Of a stretch of 9,945 bases of DNA, positions 1 to 6,866 are shown in pieces (position 1 is the first letter of the stretch; each line of letters starts with the position of its first letter). Below the pieces are notes generated by a model. It had not been told where the DNA came from. It worked only from the letters and a program-made list of their open reading frames with translations, and did not search any database. The stretch is from positions 1 to 9,945 of the forward strand of contig JAEWGC010000005.1 in assembly GCA_023388495.1 (NCBI GenBank). The letters are read 5' to 3'. This DNA is from Bacillota bacterium. GTDB lineage: Bacteria; Bacillota; Clostridia; Tissierellales; Tissierellaceae. Made by a program: the position numbers and the translations under genes.

Positions 1-35
1 TAAAATAAAATAGTTTTGGCAAGTATAAAACCAAG

Positions 36-65
36 ATTATAAAATTGTAATTTTTATCCAACCAA
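36..65 (-). promoter_or_regulatory. Possible promoter reading off the left edge
   Basis: On the minus strand TTGGTT (60-65) is followed after 18 bp by a perfect TATAAT (36-41). This would direct transcription leftward out of the window. The stretch 1-137 holds no open reading frame of note on either strand. In AT-rich intergenic DNA a single such match is weak evidence, and the gene it would serve is not visible. Confidence 0.25.
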
Positions 66-137
66 TTAATTCTTGTCAGATTAGTGCATTAGATTTATTT
101 AAAGCACAAAATTAATTACACCCTCGAGAATTAAATC

Positions 138-176
138 AAAAAGAACCTTCCCCAGTGCTTAGGGAAGGTTCTTTTT
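138..176. terminator. Bidirectional Rho-independent terminator after the OYE gene
   Basis: A perfect 15-bp inverted repeat (138-152 against 162-176) encloses a 9-nt loop. The core is GAACCTTCCC/GGGAAGGTTC, flanked by A5 and T5, so either strand gives a G/C-rich hairpin followed by U residues. On the minus strand it begins inside the stop codon (175-177) of the Old Yellow Enzyme gene, so it ends that transcript. It could also stop any plus-strand transcript entering from the left. Confidence 0.9.
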
Positions 177-1191
177 AAATATATCCTCTTTCATATTGTT
201 TAGGATATTTTATATTTAAATCATTATCATAAGACATATTCAGTACAAATTGTGGATCACGAAGTAGACCACGACCAATAGCAACTAAGTCAGCTCTGTT
301 GTTATAAAGAATTTCTTCTATTTGATCAAACTCATTAATAAGCCCTACTGCAATTGTAGGTATATTGCATTCTTTTCTTATTGTTTCTGAGTGTGATACT
401 TGATATCCTGGGAATACATCAAATTTAACACTAACAAGTCCGCCAGTGCTTACATGGACCATATCTATATGAGATTTTACTTCATTGATGATTTTAACCA
501 TTTCATTCTTGTCAATTCCACCTTCTGTATAATCATCAGCAGATACTCTAAGAAGAATAGGTTTCTCACTAGGCCATACTTCTTTAACAGATTTTAGTAT
601 TTCCTTTAGGAATCTAGTTCTGTTTTCTAGGCTGCCACCGTATTCATCAGTTCTCTTGTTAGTAATAGGAGATAGGAATTCATGTATTAGATAGCCGTGA
701 GCTCCGTGGATTTCAATACTGTCAAACCCAGCCTCATTGGAACGTCTTGCAGCTTCTTTAAAAGCTAGTACTATTTCCTTTATTTCAGCTATACTTAGTT
801 CACGAGGTTCTCTATATTCCTCACTAAATCTAATGGCTGAAGGAGCTACAATATATTCATCACTAGAGGTACATTTTCTTCCAGCATGAGCCAATTGAAT
901 ACCTATTTTAGTTCCATAGGACTGAACTTGATCTACTAAGAATTTTAATTTTGGTATCTGTTCATCACTCCAAATACCTAAGTCATTGCTAGAGATTCTA
1001 CCATTTGGTACTACAGCAGTAGCTTCAACAATGATAAATCCTACTCCACCTATGGCTCTAGATACATAATGTGCTACATGGAAGTTTTTAACCGTAGCGT
1101 TTTCATCCGAAGAATACATACACATAGGTGGCATTACTATCCTATTCTTTAGTTCCATATTTTTAATTTTATATGATGTTAAACTTTTCAA
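175..1191 (-). CDS. namA: Old Yellow Enzyme family NAD(P)H-dependent flavin oxidoreductase (YqjM/NamA type)
   Basis: This is an FMN-containing TIM-barrel ene-reductase. The family reduces activated C=C bonds of enones, quinones and nitro compounds with NADPH, in the cytoplasm, and is linked to xenobiotic and thiol-oxidant stress. Numbering from an in-frame ATG at 1203, it shows the YqjM hallmarks: RIVMPPMCMYS with the redox-tuning Cys28 and Tyr30, GIQLAHAGRK (Gln103, Lys110), IHGAHGYLIHEF with the substrate-binding pair His166/His169 and Tyr171, SPITNKRTDEYGGSLENR, the phosphate loop GRGLLRDP, and the C-terminal YERGY whose Arg339 matches the arginine finger donated to the neighbouring subunit. 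Length is normal for the family. The ATG at 1203 has AAGG directly against it. TTG at 1189-1191 is a better start: it follows GGTGAT by 4 nt, the layout used by two other genes here, and gives an N-terminus like YqjM. The gene is monocistronic and divergent from the PatB-like gene. The in vivo substrate is unknown. Confidence 0.93.
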   Translation of the reverse strand: MKSLTSYKIKNMELKNRIVMPPMCMYSSDENATVKNFHVAHYVSRAIGGVGFIIVEATAVVPNGRISSNDLGIWSDEQIPKLKFLVDQVQSYGTKIGIQLAHAGRKCTSSDEYIVAPSAIRFSEEYREPRELSIAEIKEIVLAFKEAARRSNEAGFDSIEIHGAHGYLIHEFLSPITNKRTDEYGGSLENRTRFLKEILKSVKEVWPSEKPILLRVSADDYTEGGIDKNEMVKIINEVKSHIDMVHVSTGGLVSVKFDVFPGYQVSHSETIRKECNIPTIAVGLINEFDQIEEILYNNRADLVAIGRGLLRDPQFVLNMSYDNDLNIKYPKQYERGYI

Positions 1192-1234
1192 AAATATCAC
1201 CATCCTTAAAGATATACTTACCCATATTGAAAAA

Positions 1235-1263
1235 ATTATAACCTTGGTCTATTTAGTGTTAAA
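1235..1263 (-). promoter_or_regulatory. Candidate promoter for the OYE gene
   Basis: On the minus strand a perfect TATAAT (1235-1240) lies about 45 nt before the TTG start. The hexamer 17 bp upstream, TTTAAC (1258-1263), is a poor -35. A better -35 match, TTGACA (1268-1273), is 27 bp away, too far for a standard sigma-A promoter. The -10 is convincing but the -35 is not, which would suit a promoter that needs an activator. Confidence 0.35.
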
Positions 1264-1274
1264 AATTTGTCAAA

Positions 1275-1382
1275 TGTATTAAGTTTTCCTATATTAGCTC
1301 CTAGTATTATACGAAAAATCAATTTGTATTAGCGATGAATCTTTTGTATTATATGTACGGATATTAAATTACAAGTGTATTA
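1275..1382. repeat. Five GTATTA direct repeats in the divergent intergenic region
   Basis: GTATTA, in the context (T/A)GTATTA, occurs with the 7-mer starting at 1275, 1303, 1325, 1345 and 1376, all in the same orientation. The steps are 28, 22, 20 and 31 bp, roughly two or three helical turns. The copies at 1325 and 1345 overlap the -35 and -10 of the rightward promoter. They could be half-sites for an unidentified regulator, or chance plus promoter elements in AT-rich DNA. Confidence 0.4.
1324..1352 (+). promoter_or_regulatory. Candidate sigma-A promoter for the PatB/MalY-type gene
   Basis: TTGTAT (1324-1329) and TATTAT (1347-1352) are separated by exactly 17 bp. Transcription would start near 1359, leaving a leader of about 43 nt before the ATG at 1402. 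Both hexamers lie within or overlap copies of the GTATTA repeat, so a protein binding those repeats would compete with RNA polymerase. The start codon is preceded by AAGGAAGTG (1388-1396), a good ribosome binding site. Confidence 0.45.
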
Positions 1383-1401
1383 GAAATAAGGAAGTGTAAA
1401 T

Positions 1402-2592
1402 ATGCATGATTTTGATAAAAAAACAAATAGGTATGATACTAATTCATTAAAGTGGGATGGATTAAAGGAGAAATATGGTAGAGAAGATTTAATTCCTTTG
1501 TGGGTTGCAGACATGGATTTTCAGGTTTCTCCTTCAATTGTAAAATCATTGCAAGAGAGAATAAAGCATCCTATTTACGGATATATGTATTGTTCTGATG
1601 AATATTATGAAGCTATAATAAGATGGATGAAAAGAAGACATAGTTGGGAAGTTGAAAGGGAATGGATTGTATTTACTCCTGGAGTTGTTTCGGCCCTTAG
1701 CTATGCTATAAGAGCATTTACTAAGCCAGGAGACAATATTATAATACAAAGTCCCGTATATCATCCTTTTTATAGTACCATAGAAAACAATAAACGTAAT
1801 GTAATTACAAATCCTTTAATCTATAGAAATGATACATACTATATGGACTATAAAGATTTGGAAAGAAAGATAGATTCTAAAACTAAACTACTATTGTTAT
1901 GTAGTCCCCATAATCCTATAGGACGAGTTTGGACTAAAGAAGAGCTAAGTAAACTTGGGGAAATTTGTTTAAGGAATAATATTATAATAATTTCTGATGA
2001 AGTTCATTTTGATTTGGTATATAAGGGATATGGTCATACTGTAATGGCCAACGTTTCTCCAGATATTAGAGAGAATTGTATAATTTGTACATCACCAAGT
2101 AAGACCTTTAATATAGCTGGCTTGCAAATTTCTAATATAATTATACCAAATAATGAGCTGAGAAAAAGATATACTGAGGAGCTAGAAAAGGATCATATAG
2201 TAAGACCCAATGTATTTGGACAAGGAGCTTTGATAGCTGCTTATGATGAATCGGAAGAATGGCTAGATTCTTTAATGAGGTATTTAGAAGAAAACAAAAA
2301 TTTCTTTATTGATTTTATAGAGACACGAATTCCTAAACTAAAAGTAGTAAAACCTGAGGGTACCTACTTACTTTGGGTCGACTGTTCTGAACTAAATATG
2401 AATTCTGAAGAATTAAAGGAATTCTTTTTAAATAAATGTAGACTAGCATTAAATCATGGAGAGATATTTGGAGAAGAAGGAAAATTATTTCAAAGGTTTA
2501 ACATAGCTTGCCCCCGCACTGTTTTAGAAGAGGTATTGTTAAGGATAGAGAAAGCTATAAAAGATGAAATATCTGGATTAATGAATAATTAA
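1402..2592 (+). CDS. patB: PatB/MalY-family PLP-dependent C-S lyase / aminotransferase
   Basis: This is a cytoplasmic fold-type I PLP enzyme of the aminotransferase class I/II superfamily. At 396 residues it is close to E. coli MalY and B. subtilis PatB. Visible family features are the N-terminal LIPLWVADMDF (residues 30-40), SPVYHPF with Tyr120, SPHNPIGRVW (168-177) with the cofactor Asn171, SDEVHFDLVY (198-207) with Asp199 for the pyridine nitrogen, SPSKTFNIAGLQ (231-242) with Schiff-base Lys234, and ACPRTVLEE with Arg371 for the substrate carboxylate. The family's known reaction is beta-elimination of cystathionine or cystine to pyruvate, ammonia and a thiol or sulfide; some members are transaminases. 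The symbol denotes the family, since the exact substrate cannot be read from sequence. Downstream lies the relic of an amino acid ABC transporter ATPase, so the gene may once have been linked to an amino acid or cystine uptake system. The ATG start has a good ribosome binding site. Confidence 0.9.
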   Translation: MHDFDKKTNRYDTNSLKWDGLKEKYGREDLIPLWVADMDFQVSPSIVKSLQERIKHPIYGYMYCSDEYYEAIIRWMKRRHSWEVEREWIVFTPGVVSALSYAIRAFTKPGDNIIIQSPVYHPFYSTIENNKRNVITNPLIYRNDTYYMDYKDLERKIDSKTKLLLLCSPHNPIGRVWTKEELSKLGEICLRNNIIIISDEVHFDLVYKGYGHTVMANVSPDIRENCIICTSPSKTFNIAGLQISNIIIPNNELRKRYTEELEKDHIVRPNVFGQGALIAAYDESEEWLDSLMRYLEENKNFFIDFIETRIPKLKVVKPEGTYLLWVDCSELNMNSEELKEFFLNKCRLALNHGEIFGEEGKLFQRFNIACPRTVLEEVLLRIEKAIKDEISGLMNN

Positions 2593-2593
2593 A

Positions 2594-2764
2594 TTAAGGC
2601 GGAAGGGTGATCAAAGTATCCCAGCAGGGAAATGATGAGTTATAGGATTTGAGATGGATGATCAAGGGGTAATAGTTGAAGAGGGGCCTGCAAAAGAAGT
2701 AATAGATAATCCTAAAAATGAAAGGACCAAACAATTCTTAAATGAAATTAGGCATAGAGAATAA
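2594..2764 (+). pseudogene. Decayed 3' end of a polar amino acid ABC transporter ATPase (GlnQ/HisP type)
   Basis: From 2651 to the TAA at 2762-2764 one plus-strand frame encodes 37 residues that read as the C-terminus of a GlnQ/HisP-type ATPase: MDDQGVIVEEGPAKEVIDNP followed by KNERTKQFLNEIRHRE. Normal members end with a very similar stretch (MDxGxIVEEG...NPxxxRTxxFL). There is no ribosome binding site or sensible start, and a TGA stands in frame at 2636-2638. More tentatively, 2594-2630 resembles, with small indels, the DNA of the ABC signature region (LSGGQQQRVxIARAL). That would place an internal deletion between signature and tail. It lies directly after the PatB-like gene in the same orientation, so it is probably the remnant of a transporter operon. 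The tail assignment is firm; the upstream part is a guess. Confidence 0.75.
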
Positions 2765-2796
2765 TCATAAGGTTAAAATACATAAAGATAACGGGA

Positions 2797-2830
2797 AAAA
2801 ATAGCGGAGAATCAATTCTCCGCTATTTTT
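2797..2830. terminator. Bidirectional Rho-independent terminator between convergent units
   Basis: A 16-bp perfect inverted repeat (2797-2812 against 2815-2830) has core AGCGGAGAAT/ATTCTCCGCT, flanked by A5 on the left and T5 on the right. The formal loop is 2 nt, in practice 4. It serves rightward transcripts from the PatB-like gene and its relic, and leftward transcripts of the aminopeptidase gene, whose stop codon is at 2836. Confidence 0.92.
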
Positions 2831-2835
2831 AGTGG

Positions 2836-4071
2836 CTAAAATGCCCAATTTCCATCTTTGAAAATTTGTATTTTTTCACCACTTTTAGTTTCGCCAAGGA
2901 TATTCATGTCTTTTGCACCTATCATAAAGTCAACATGAGTAAGGGAATTATTAACTCCATGAGCTTCTAGTTCTTCGTCTGTCATGTTTTCTCCGCCCTT
3001 AATATTAGTAGGATAAGCCTTACCAAAGGCGAAATGGCAAGATGCATTTTCATCAAATAATGTATTCATAAATACAATATTAGAATTAGAAATTGGAGAA
3101 TCATAAGGCACTAAGGCAACTTCTCCCAAATGTCTTGCACCCTCATCAATATCTAGTAAGTCCTTTAATGTATCTCTACCAACTTTAGCATCAAAGTCAA
3201 TAACAGCCCCATCCTTGAATGTAAGTTTGAAATCATCAATTAATTTTCCACCATAGTTTAGAGGCTTTGTGCTATATACAACGCCGTTTACACCAGTCTT
3301 AAGTGGCATAGTAAATACTTCTTCAGTAGGCATATTTGGTGCAAAGTAAGTCCCCTTAGAGTCAACAGCTCCACCCCCAGCCCAGATATGTCCTTCTGGC
3401 AATTCAACAACTAAATCAGTACCATTAGATGAAGTGTAGTGAAGAGTTTTTAACCTTCTCTCGTTTAAGAAATCAACCTTTTCTTTTAAATTAGTCATAT
3501 GATCTTCCCAAGCCTTAACAGGGTCTTCTAGATTCATACGAGTTGCATTAAATATAGCAGTCCATAGCTTTTCTACGGCTTCCTCGTCTGTTACATCTGG
3601 GAATACTCTCTTTGCCCAAGACTTTGTAGGAATAGATATTACACACCAAGGATTTATATCATTCATAGTGTATTTTCTCCATTCTTGTAAAGCTATAGAA
3701 GCAGATTTGTTATTTGCAGCTATTTTCTTTGGATCTATTTCCTTAAGTAGCTCTGGATCTTGAGCTGAGATTGAAAGGAAGCCTGCACCTTTTTTAGCAT
3801 AATCCTCTAAACCATCAGCAAACCACTTTGGATAGTTCTCAAATACTTCCATAGGAGCATTTTCAAACTTTAATTTTGTAAGAATTTCATCATTCCAATT
3901 AACATGAACTTCACTAGCACCAAGTTCATAAGCATTTTTAGCTATAAGTCTTACAAAATTAATAGCTTCAATAGGAGCATTTACTACTAAAGGTTGGCCC
4001 TTTTGGATATTGATACCTACCTTAACAGCTAGCTTTGCATAATCATTTAACAGGTTTTCGAAATTTTTCAA
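2836..4071 (-). CDS. ampS: M29-family metallo-aminopeptidase (AmpS/AmpT type)
   Basis: This is a cytoplasmic leucyl-type aminopeptidase of clan MQ, family M29, which removes N-terminal residues from peptides using two divalent metal ions. The 411-residue length is typical. Expected ligands are present: Glu250 in NMPTEEVFT, Glu317 in HLGEVALVPYDSPIS, His346 in FDENASCHFAFG, and His379 and Asp381 in NSLTHVDFMIGA. The catalytic Tyr353 is in KAYPT. The N-terminal half (1-210) is the family's alpha/beta domain involved in dimer formation. There is no signal peptide or membrane segment. The start is TTG (4069-4071), not ATG, but GAGGTGAT lies 3 nt before it, nearly ideal. The gene is monocistronic, with its own terminator and the pdh terminator upstream. 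It probably recycles peptides for amino acid supply. Its transcript leader may fold over the ribosome binding site (see findings). Confidence 0.93.
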   Translation of the reverse strand: MKNFENLLNDYAKLAVKVGINIQKGQPLVVNAPIEAINFVRLIAKNAYELGASEVHVNWNDEILTKLKFENAPMEVFENYPKWFADGLEDYAKKGAGFLSISAQDPELLKEIDPKKIAANNKSASIALQEWRKYTMNDINPWCVISIPTKSWAKRVFPDVTDEEAVEKLWTAIFNATRMNLEDPVKAWEDHMTNLKEKVDFLNERRLKTLHYTSSNGTDLVVELPEGHIWAGGGAVDSKGTYFAPNMPTEEVFTMPLKTGVNGVVYSTKPLNYGGKLIDDFKLTFKDGAVIDFDAKVGRDTLKDLLDIDEGARHLGEVALVPYDSPISNSNIVFMNTLFDENASCHFAFGKAYPTNIKGGENMTDEELEAHGVNNSLTHVDFMIGAKDMNILGETKSGEKIQIFKDGNWAF

Positions 4072-4140
4072 ATTATCACCTCATTTATGTATTTATTTAT
4101 AGTTTATAGGATATAAGGTGATTTGTAAATATATTCATTT

Positions 4141-4178
4141 ATATTTAAAAACTCCCAATAAAGGGAGCTTTTAAATAT
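4141..4178 (-). terminator. Rho-independent terminator of the pdh operon
   Basis: Inverted repeat 4141-4156 against 4163-4178 has one A/C mismatch and a 6-nt loop. On the minus strand it reads AAAAGCTCCC, loop, GGGAGTTTTT, giving a hairpin followed by U5. The pdhD stop codon (4171-4173) lies inside the ascending arm. It separates the pdh operon from the aminopeptidase gene. Confidence 0.85.
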
Positions 4179-5550
4179 GAATTGGTTTATCTATGGCGCC
4201 AAATGCTGCTTCCATCATTATCTCTGAAAGAGTTGGGTGAGGGTGTATTGCCTTTGCAATATCATAGATAGTTCCCTCTATTTGCATAGTAATGATGGCT
4301 TCGGAAATCATATCTGTTGCATGAGATGCCATTATATGAGTACCTAGTACTTCTCCATACTTCTTATCAGCTATTATCTTTACAAATCCTACAGTCTCTC
4401 CATCTGCCAATGCCTTTCCATTGGCAGCCAATGGAAATTTGCTAACGACAATATCATGGCCCTTTTCTTTTGCTTCTTCCTCCGTAAGACCTACGCTGGC
4501 CAGCTCTGGGAAGGTATAGATACAAGCGGGGACGATATTGTAGTTTATGGTGCTATTTCTTCCCATAATATTTTCGGCGGCTACAACTCCTTCAGCAGAG
4601 GCAACGTGGGCTAATGCAAATTTACCATTTAGGTCTCCTATGGCATAGACCCCAGTTACACTAGTTTCCATTCTTTCATTAGTCTCTACAAAGCCTTTGG
4701 AGTTAAGCTTTAGATTAAGATTTTCTATTCCATTTAGTCTAGGTTTTAGTCCTAGTGACACTAAATATTTATTTCCTTTAAATATCTTCTCTTTTCCTTT
4801 ATGTTCGATTAAAACTCCATCAGGAGATATGGATTTTAATTTTGTATCCGTTAATATATTGACTCCTTCTCTCTTAAGATGCTTTTCAAGGGTTGTTGCC
4901 ATTTCTGATTCTGTTGATGTGAGTATTCGACTAGACCTTTGAATTAGAGTAACCTTAGAGCCTAAGGAGTTAAAAAGTGTGGCAAACTCAACTGCTATAA
5001 CTCCACCGCCCACTACAACTAATTCCTTAGGGATTTCCTCAAGGCTCAATGCTCCCTTGCTGTTTATAACATCTCCGGACTTCACCATAGTATCTAATCC
5101 AGATATAGAAGGGAAGTTCTCTATAGCTCCAGTAGCGATAATAAGGTTCTTGCCCCATAAAATTTCATCATTTACCTTAATCTCATTTTTACTTAGCACA
5201 GTACCCATACCCTCATAAAGATCAATTTTATTTTTTTTAATAAGAGTATATATACCTGATACCAACTGATTTACAACCTTATCCTTCCTCTTGATAAGAG
5301 AATCCCAATCTACCTTTATATTATCAGTATCAATACCAACAATACCAAAATCCTTTCCTCTTAATATATCTTTATAAAGCTTAGCAGTTTTTAACATAGT
5401 CTTCGTAGGTATACAACCCCAGTTTAGACAAACGCCACCTAATTTTTCCTTTTCAATTATGGCAACCTTTGCCCCTAGTTGGGCTGCCTTTATGGCAGCC
5501 ACATAACCTCCAGGGCCTCCACCTAAAACTAGAATATCATATTTCTCCAT
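4171..5550 (-). CDS. pdhD: Dihydrolipoyl dehydrogenase (E3) of the pyruvate dehydrogenase complex
   Basis: This FAD flavoprotein reoxidises dihydrolipoyl groups on E2 and passes electrons to a nicotinamide cofactor. At 459 residues it is normal length, without the N-terminal lipoyl domain some E3s carry. Domains in order: FAD-binding GGGPGG (10-15), redox disulfide GGVCLNWGCIPTK (Cys41, Cys46), nucleotide-binding VVVGGGVIAVEFA (178-190), second FAD motif TGVYAIGDLNG (299-309), and the dimer domain ending in HPHPTLSE, with catalytic His438 and Glu443 acting across the dimer. The nucleotide-binding motif is unusual. The last glycine of GxGxxG is Ala186, and beta-2 ends in LIQRSSR (Gln204, Arg205, Arg208) instead of an acidic residue. 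This suggests relaxed or NADP-leaning cofactor use. It is the last gene of the operon, 14 nt after pdhC, with AAGGTGAT before its ATG. Confidence 0.95.
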   Translation of the reverse strand: MEKYDILVLGGGPGGYVAAIKAAQLGAKVAIIEKEKLGGVCLNWGCIPTKTMLKTAKLYKDILRGKDFGIVGIDTDNIKVDWDSLIKRKDKVVNQLVSGIYTLIKKNKIDLYEGMGTVLSKNEIKVNDEILWGKNLIIATGAIENFPSISGLDTMVKSGDVINSKGALSLEEIPKELVVVGGGVIAVEFATLFNSLGSKVTLIQRSSRILTSTESEMATTLEKHLKREGVNILTDTKLKSISPDGVLIEHKGKEKIFKGNKYLVSLGLKPRLNGIENLNLKLNSKGFVETNERMETSVTGVYAIGDLNGKFALAHVASAEGVVAAENIMGRNSTINYNIVPACIYTFPELASVGLTEEEAKEKGHDIVVSKFPLAANGKALADGETVGFVKIIADKKYGEVLGTHIMASHATDMISEAIITMQIEGTIYDIAKAIHPHPTLSEIMMEAAFGAIDKPIHI

Positions 5551-5564
5551 ATAATCACCTTTCC

Positions 5565-6851
5565 TTATAGATTCAGTAAGAGTGTCTCTGGATCAGATAA
5601 TATCGCTGTCAGTAGATTCAAGAAACGTGCTCCGCTGGCTCCGTCAATTATTCTATGGTCATAGGAAAGAGATAAAGGTAGCATATGAGCAATTACTATT
5701 TGATTATTTTTTACAATAGGTTTCTGTACAATTCTACCAATGCCAAGGATTGCTGATTCAGGATAATTGATAATAGGAATACCAAACAATCCACCAATAG
5801 AACCATAATTAGTTACAGTAAAGGAGCTACCTTTTAACTCATGAATTTCAGCCTTGTTTTCCTTAGCTCTACTACTCAAATCCTCAACTTCCTTAGCAAT
5901 CTGCACTATGCTCTTCTTATGAGCGTCTCTAAGCACTGGCACCATAAGGCCCCTATCAGTATCAGTAGCAATACCAATATGATAGAAATGCTTTAAGATT
6001 AATTCTCCATTTTCTTCATCAAGGGAAGCGTTAAACTCAGGATATTTCTTTAATACGGCAATAACTGCTTTAATAATAAAAGGTAGATAAGTTAGGTTAA
6101 TATCCTCAGATTTAAATTTATCCTTGTGTCTATTTCTAAATTCAACCATCTTAGAAACATCTATTTCATCCATTGCAGTTGTATGAGGTATAGTAAATCT
6201 AGATTTAACCATTTGTTCTGCAATAGTCTTTCTAATCCTTGTAAGAGGAATTCTCTCAACTTTTTCGTCACTATGATATACAATTTTTTCTGGTTGAGTC
6301 TTAGGAGATTCTACTGGTGCTACAGGTACAACCTTAGGTACCTCTTCCTTAGCCTTTAATATATCCTCTTTCATCACTCGACCATTTGGGCCAGAGCCTT
6401 CTAATTTTAGAATGTCTACTCCTAGATCCTTAGCCATCTTCCTTGCAACAGGAGTAGCTAATACTTTTTTATTCTTATCAGATTCCTTAGAAAATGAAAT
6501 TTGACCTTCATTACTTGCTGGAATTATCTCAGAAGAAGCTATAACTTCCCCTACTACCCCTGCAGTTTCTTCTTCTACAACTTCTGGCACCTCATGAGCC
6601 TCATCAGAACTACCTTCAAGACCTATTACGATAAAGACCTGTTCTACTTCAATAGTGTCTCCTTCCTCAAATTTCAACTCTAAAACCTTACCTGATCTTG
6701 GAGAAGGTATTTCTGTAGTTACCTTATCAGTTTCAACTTCAGCTACAGATTGACCTTCCTCTATATTTTCTCCTTCATGAACTAACCATTTCATAAGGGT
6801 ACCTTCTCTAATACCTTCACCTATATCTGGAAATTTAAATTCAAAATTCAT
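5565..6851 (-). CDS. pdhC: Dihydrolipoamide acetyltransferase (E2) of the pyruvate dehydrogenase complex
   Basis: This is the structural core of the complex, transferring the acetyl group from lipoate to CoA. The 428 residues hold one N-terminal lipoyl domain (1-77) with the lipoylation site Lys43 in VETDKVTTEIPSP. An acidic linker follows (about 80-128), then a peripheral-subunit-binding domain (129-167, ATPVARKMAKDLGVD...GPNGRVMKEDIL), a Pro/Val-rich linker (168-196), and the catalytic domain (198-428). The catalytic domain has NYGSIGG and the acetyltransferase motif SYDHRIIDGASGARF, with His399 and Asp403. A single lipoyl domain is usual for Gram-positive E2. Fifteen nucleotides separate it from pdhB, and AGAGGAGGT precedes its ATG. 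The chain alone cannot exclude a branched-chain or acetoin complex; the pyruvate call rests on E1. Lipoylation enzymes must be encoded elsewhere. Confidence 0.93.
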   Translation of the reverse strand: MNFEFKFPDIGEGIREGTLMKWLVHEGENIEEGQSVAEVETDKVTTEIPSPRSGKVLELKFEEGDTIEVEQVFIVIGLEGSSDEAHEVPEVVEEETAGVVGEVIASSEIIPASNEGQISFSKESDKNKKVLATPVARKMAKDLGVDILKLEGSGPNGRVMKEDILKAKEEVPKVVPVAPVESPKTQPEKIVYHSDEKVERIPLTRIRKTIAEQMVKSRFTIPHTTAMDEIDVSKMVEFRNRHKDKFKSEDINLTYLPFIIKAVIAVLKKYPEFNASLDEENGELILKHFYHIGIATDTDRGLMVPVLRDAHKKSIVQIAKEVEDLSSRAKENKAEIHELKGSSFTVTNYGSIGGLFGIPIINYPESAILGIGRIVQKPIVKNNQIVIAHMLPLSLSYDHRIIDGASGARFLNLLTAILSDPETLLLNL

Positions 6852-6866
6852 AGTATACCTCCTCTG

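Noticed and set aside
1..137. Possible gene end or small RNA at the left edge
   Set aside because: Frames are full of stops, there is no stable hairpin apart from the terminator at 138-176, and only a weak leftward promoter is visible.
400..597. Plus-strand open frame opposite the OYE gene
   Set aside because: Antisense shadow of a well-conserved gene, with no family resemblance or ribosome binding site. The same applies to the other open frames opposite the PatB-like and pdh genes.
1268..1273. TTGACA as the -35 of the OYE promoter
   Set aside because: It is a good hexamer, but the only good -10 is 27 bp away and nothing resembling a -10 lies at 16-18 bp.
2797..2830. Inverted repeat as an insertion sequence end or attachment site
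   Set aside because: The stem-loop with A and T flanks between convergent genes is fully explained as a bidirectional terminator; no transposase, target duplication or second copy is present.
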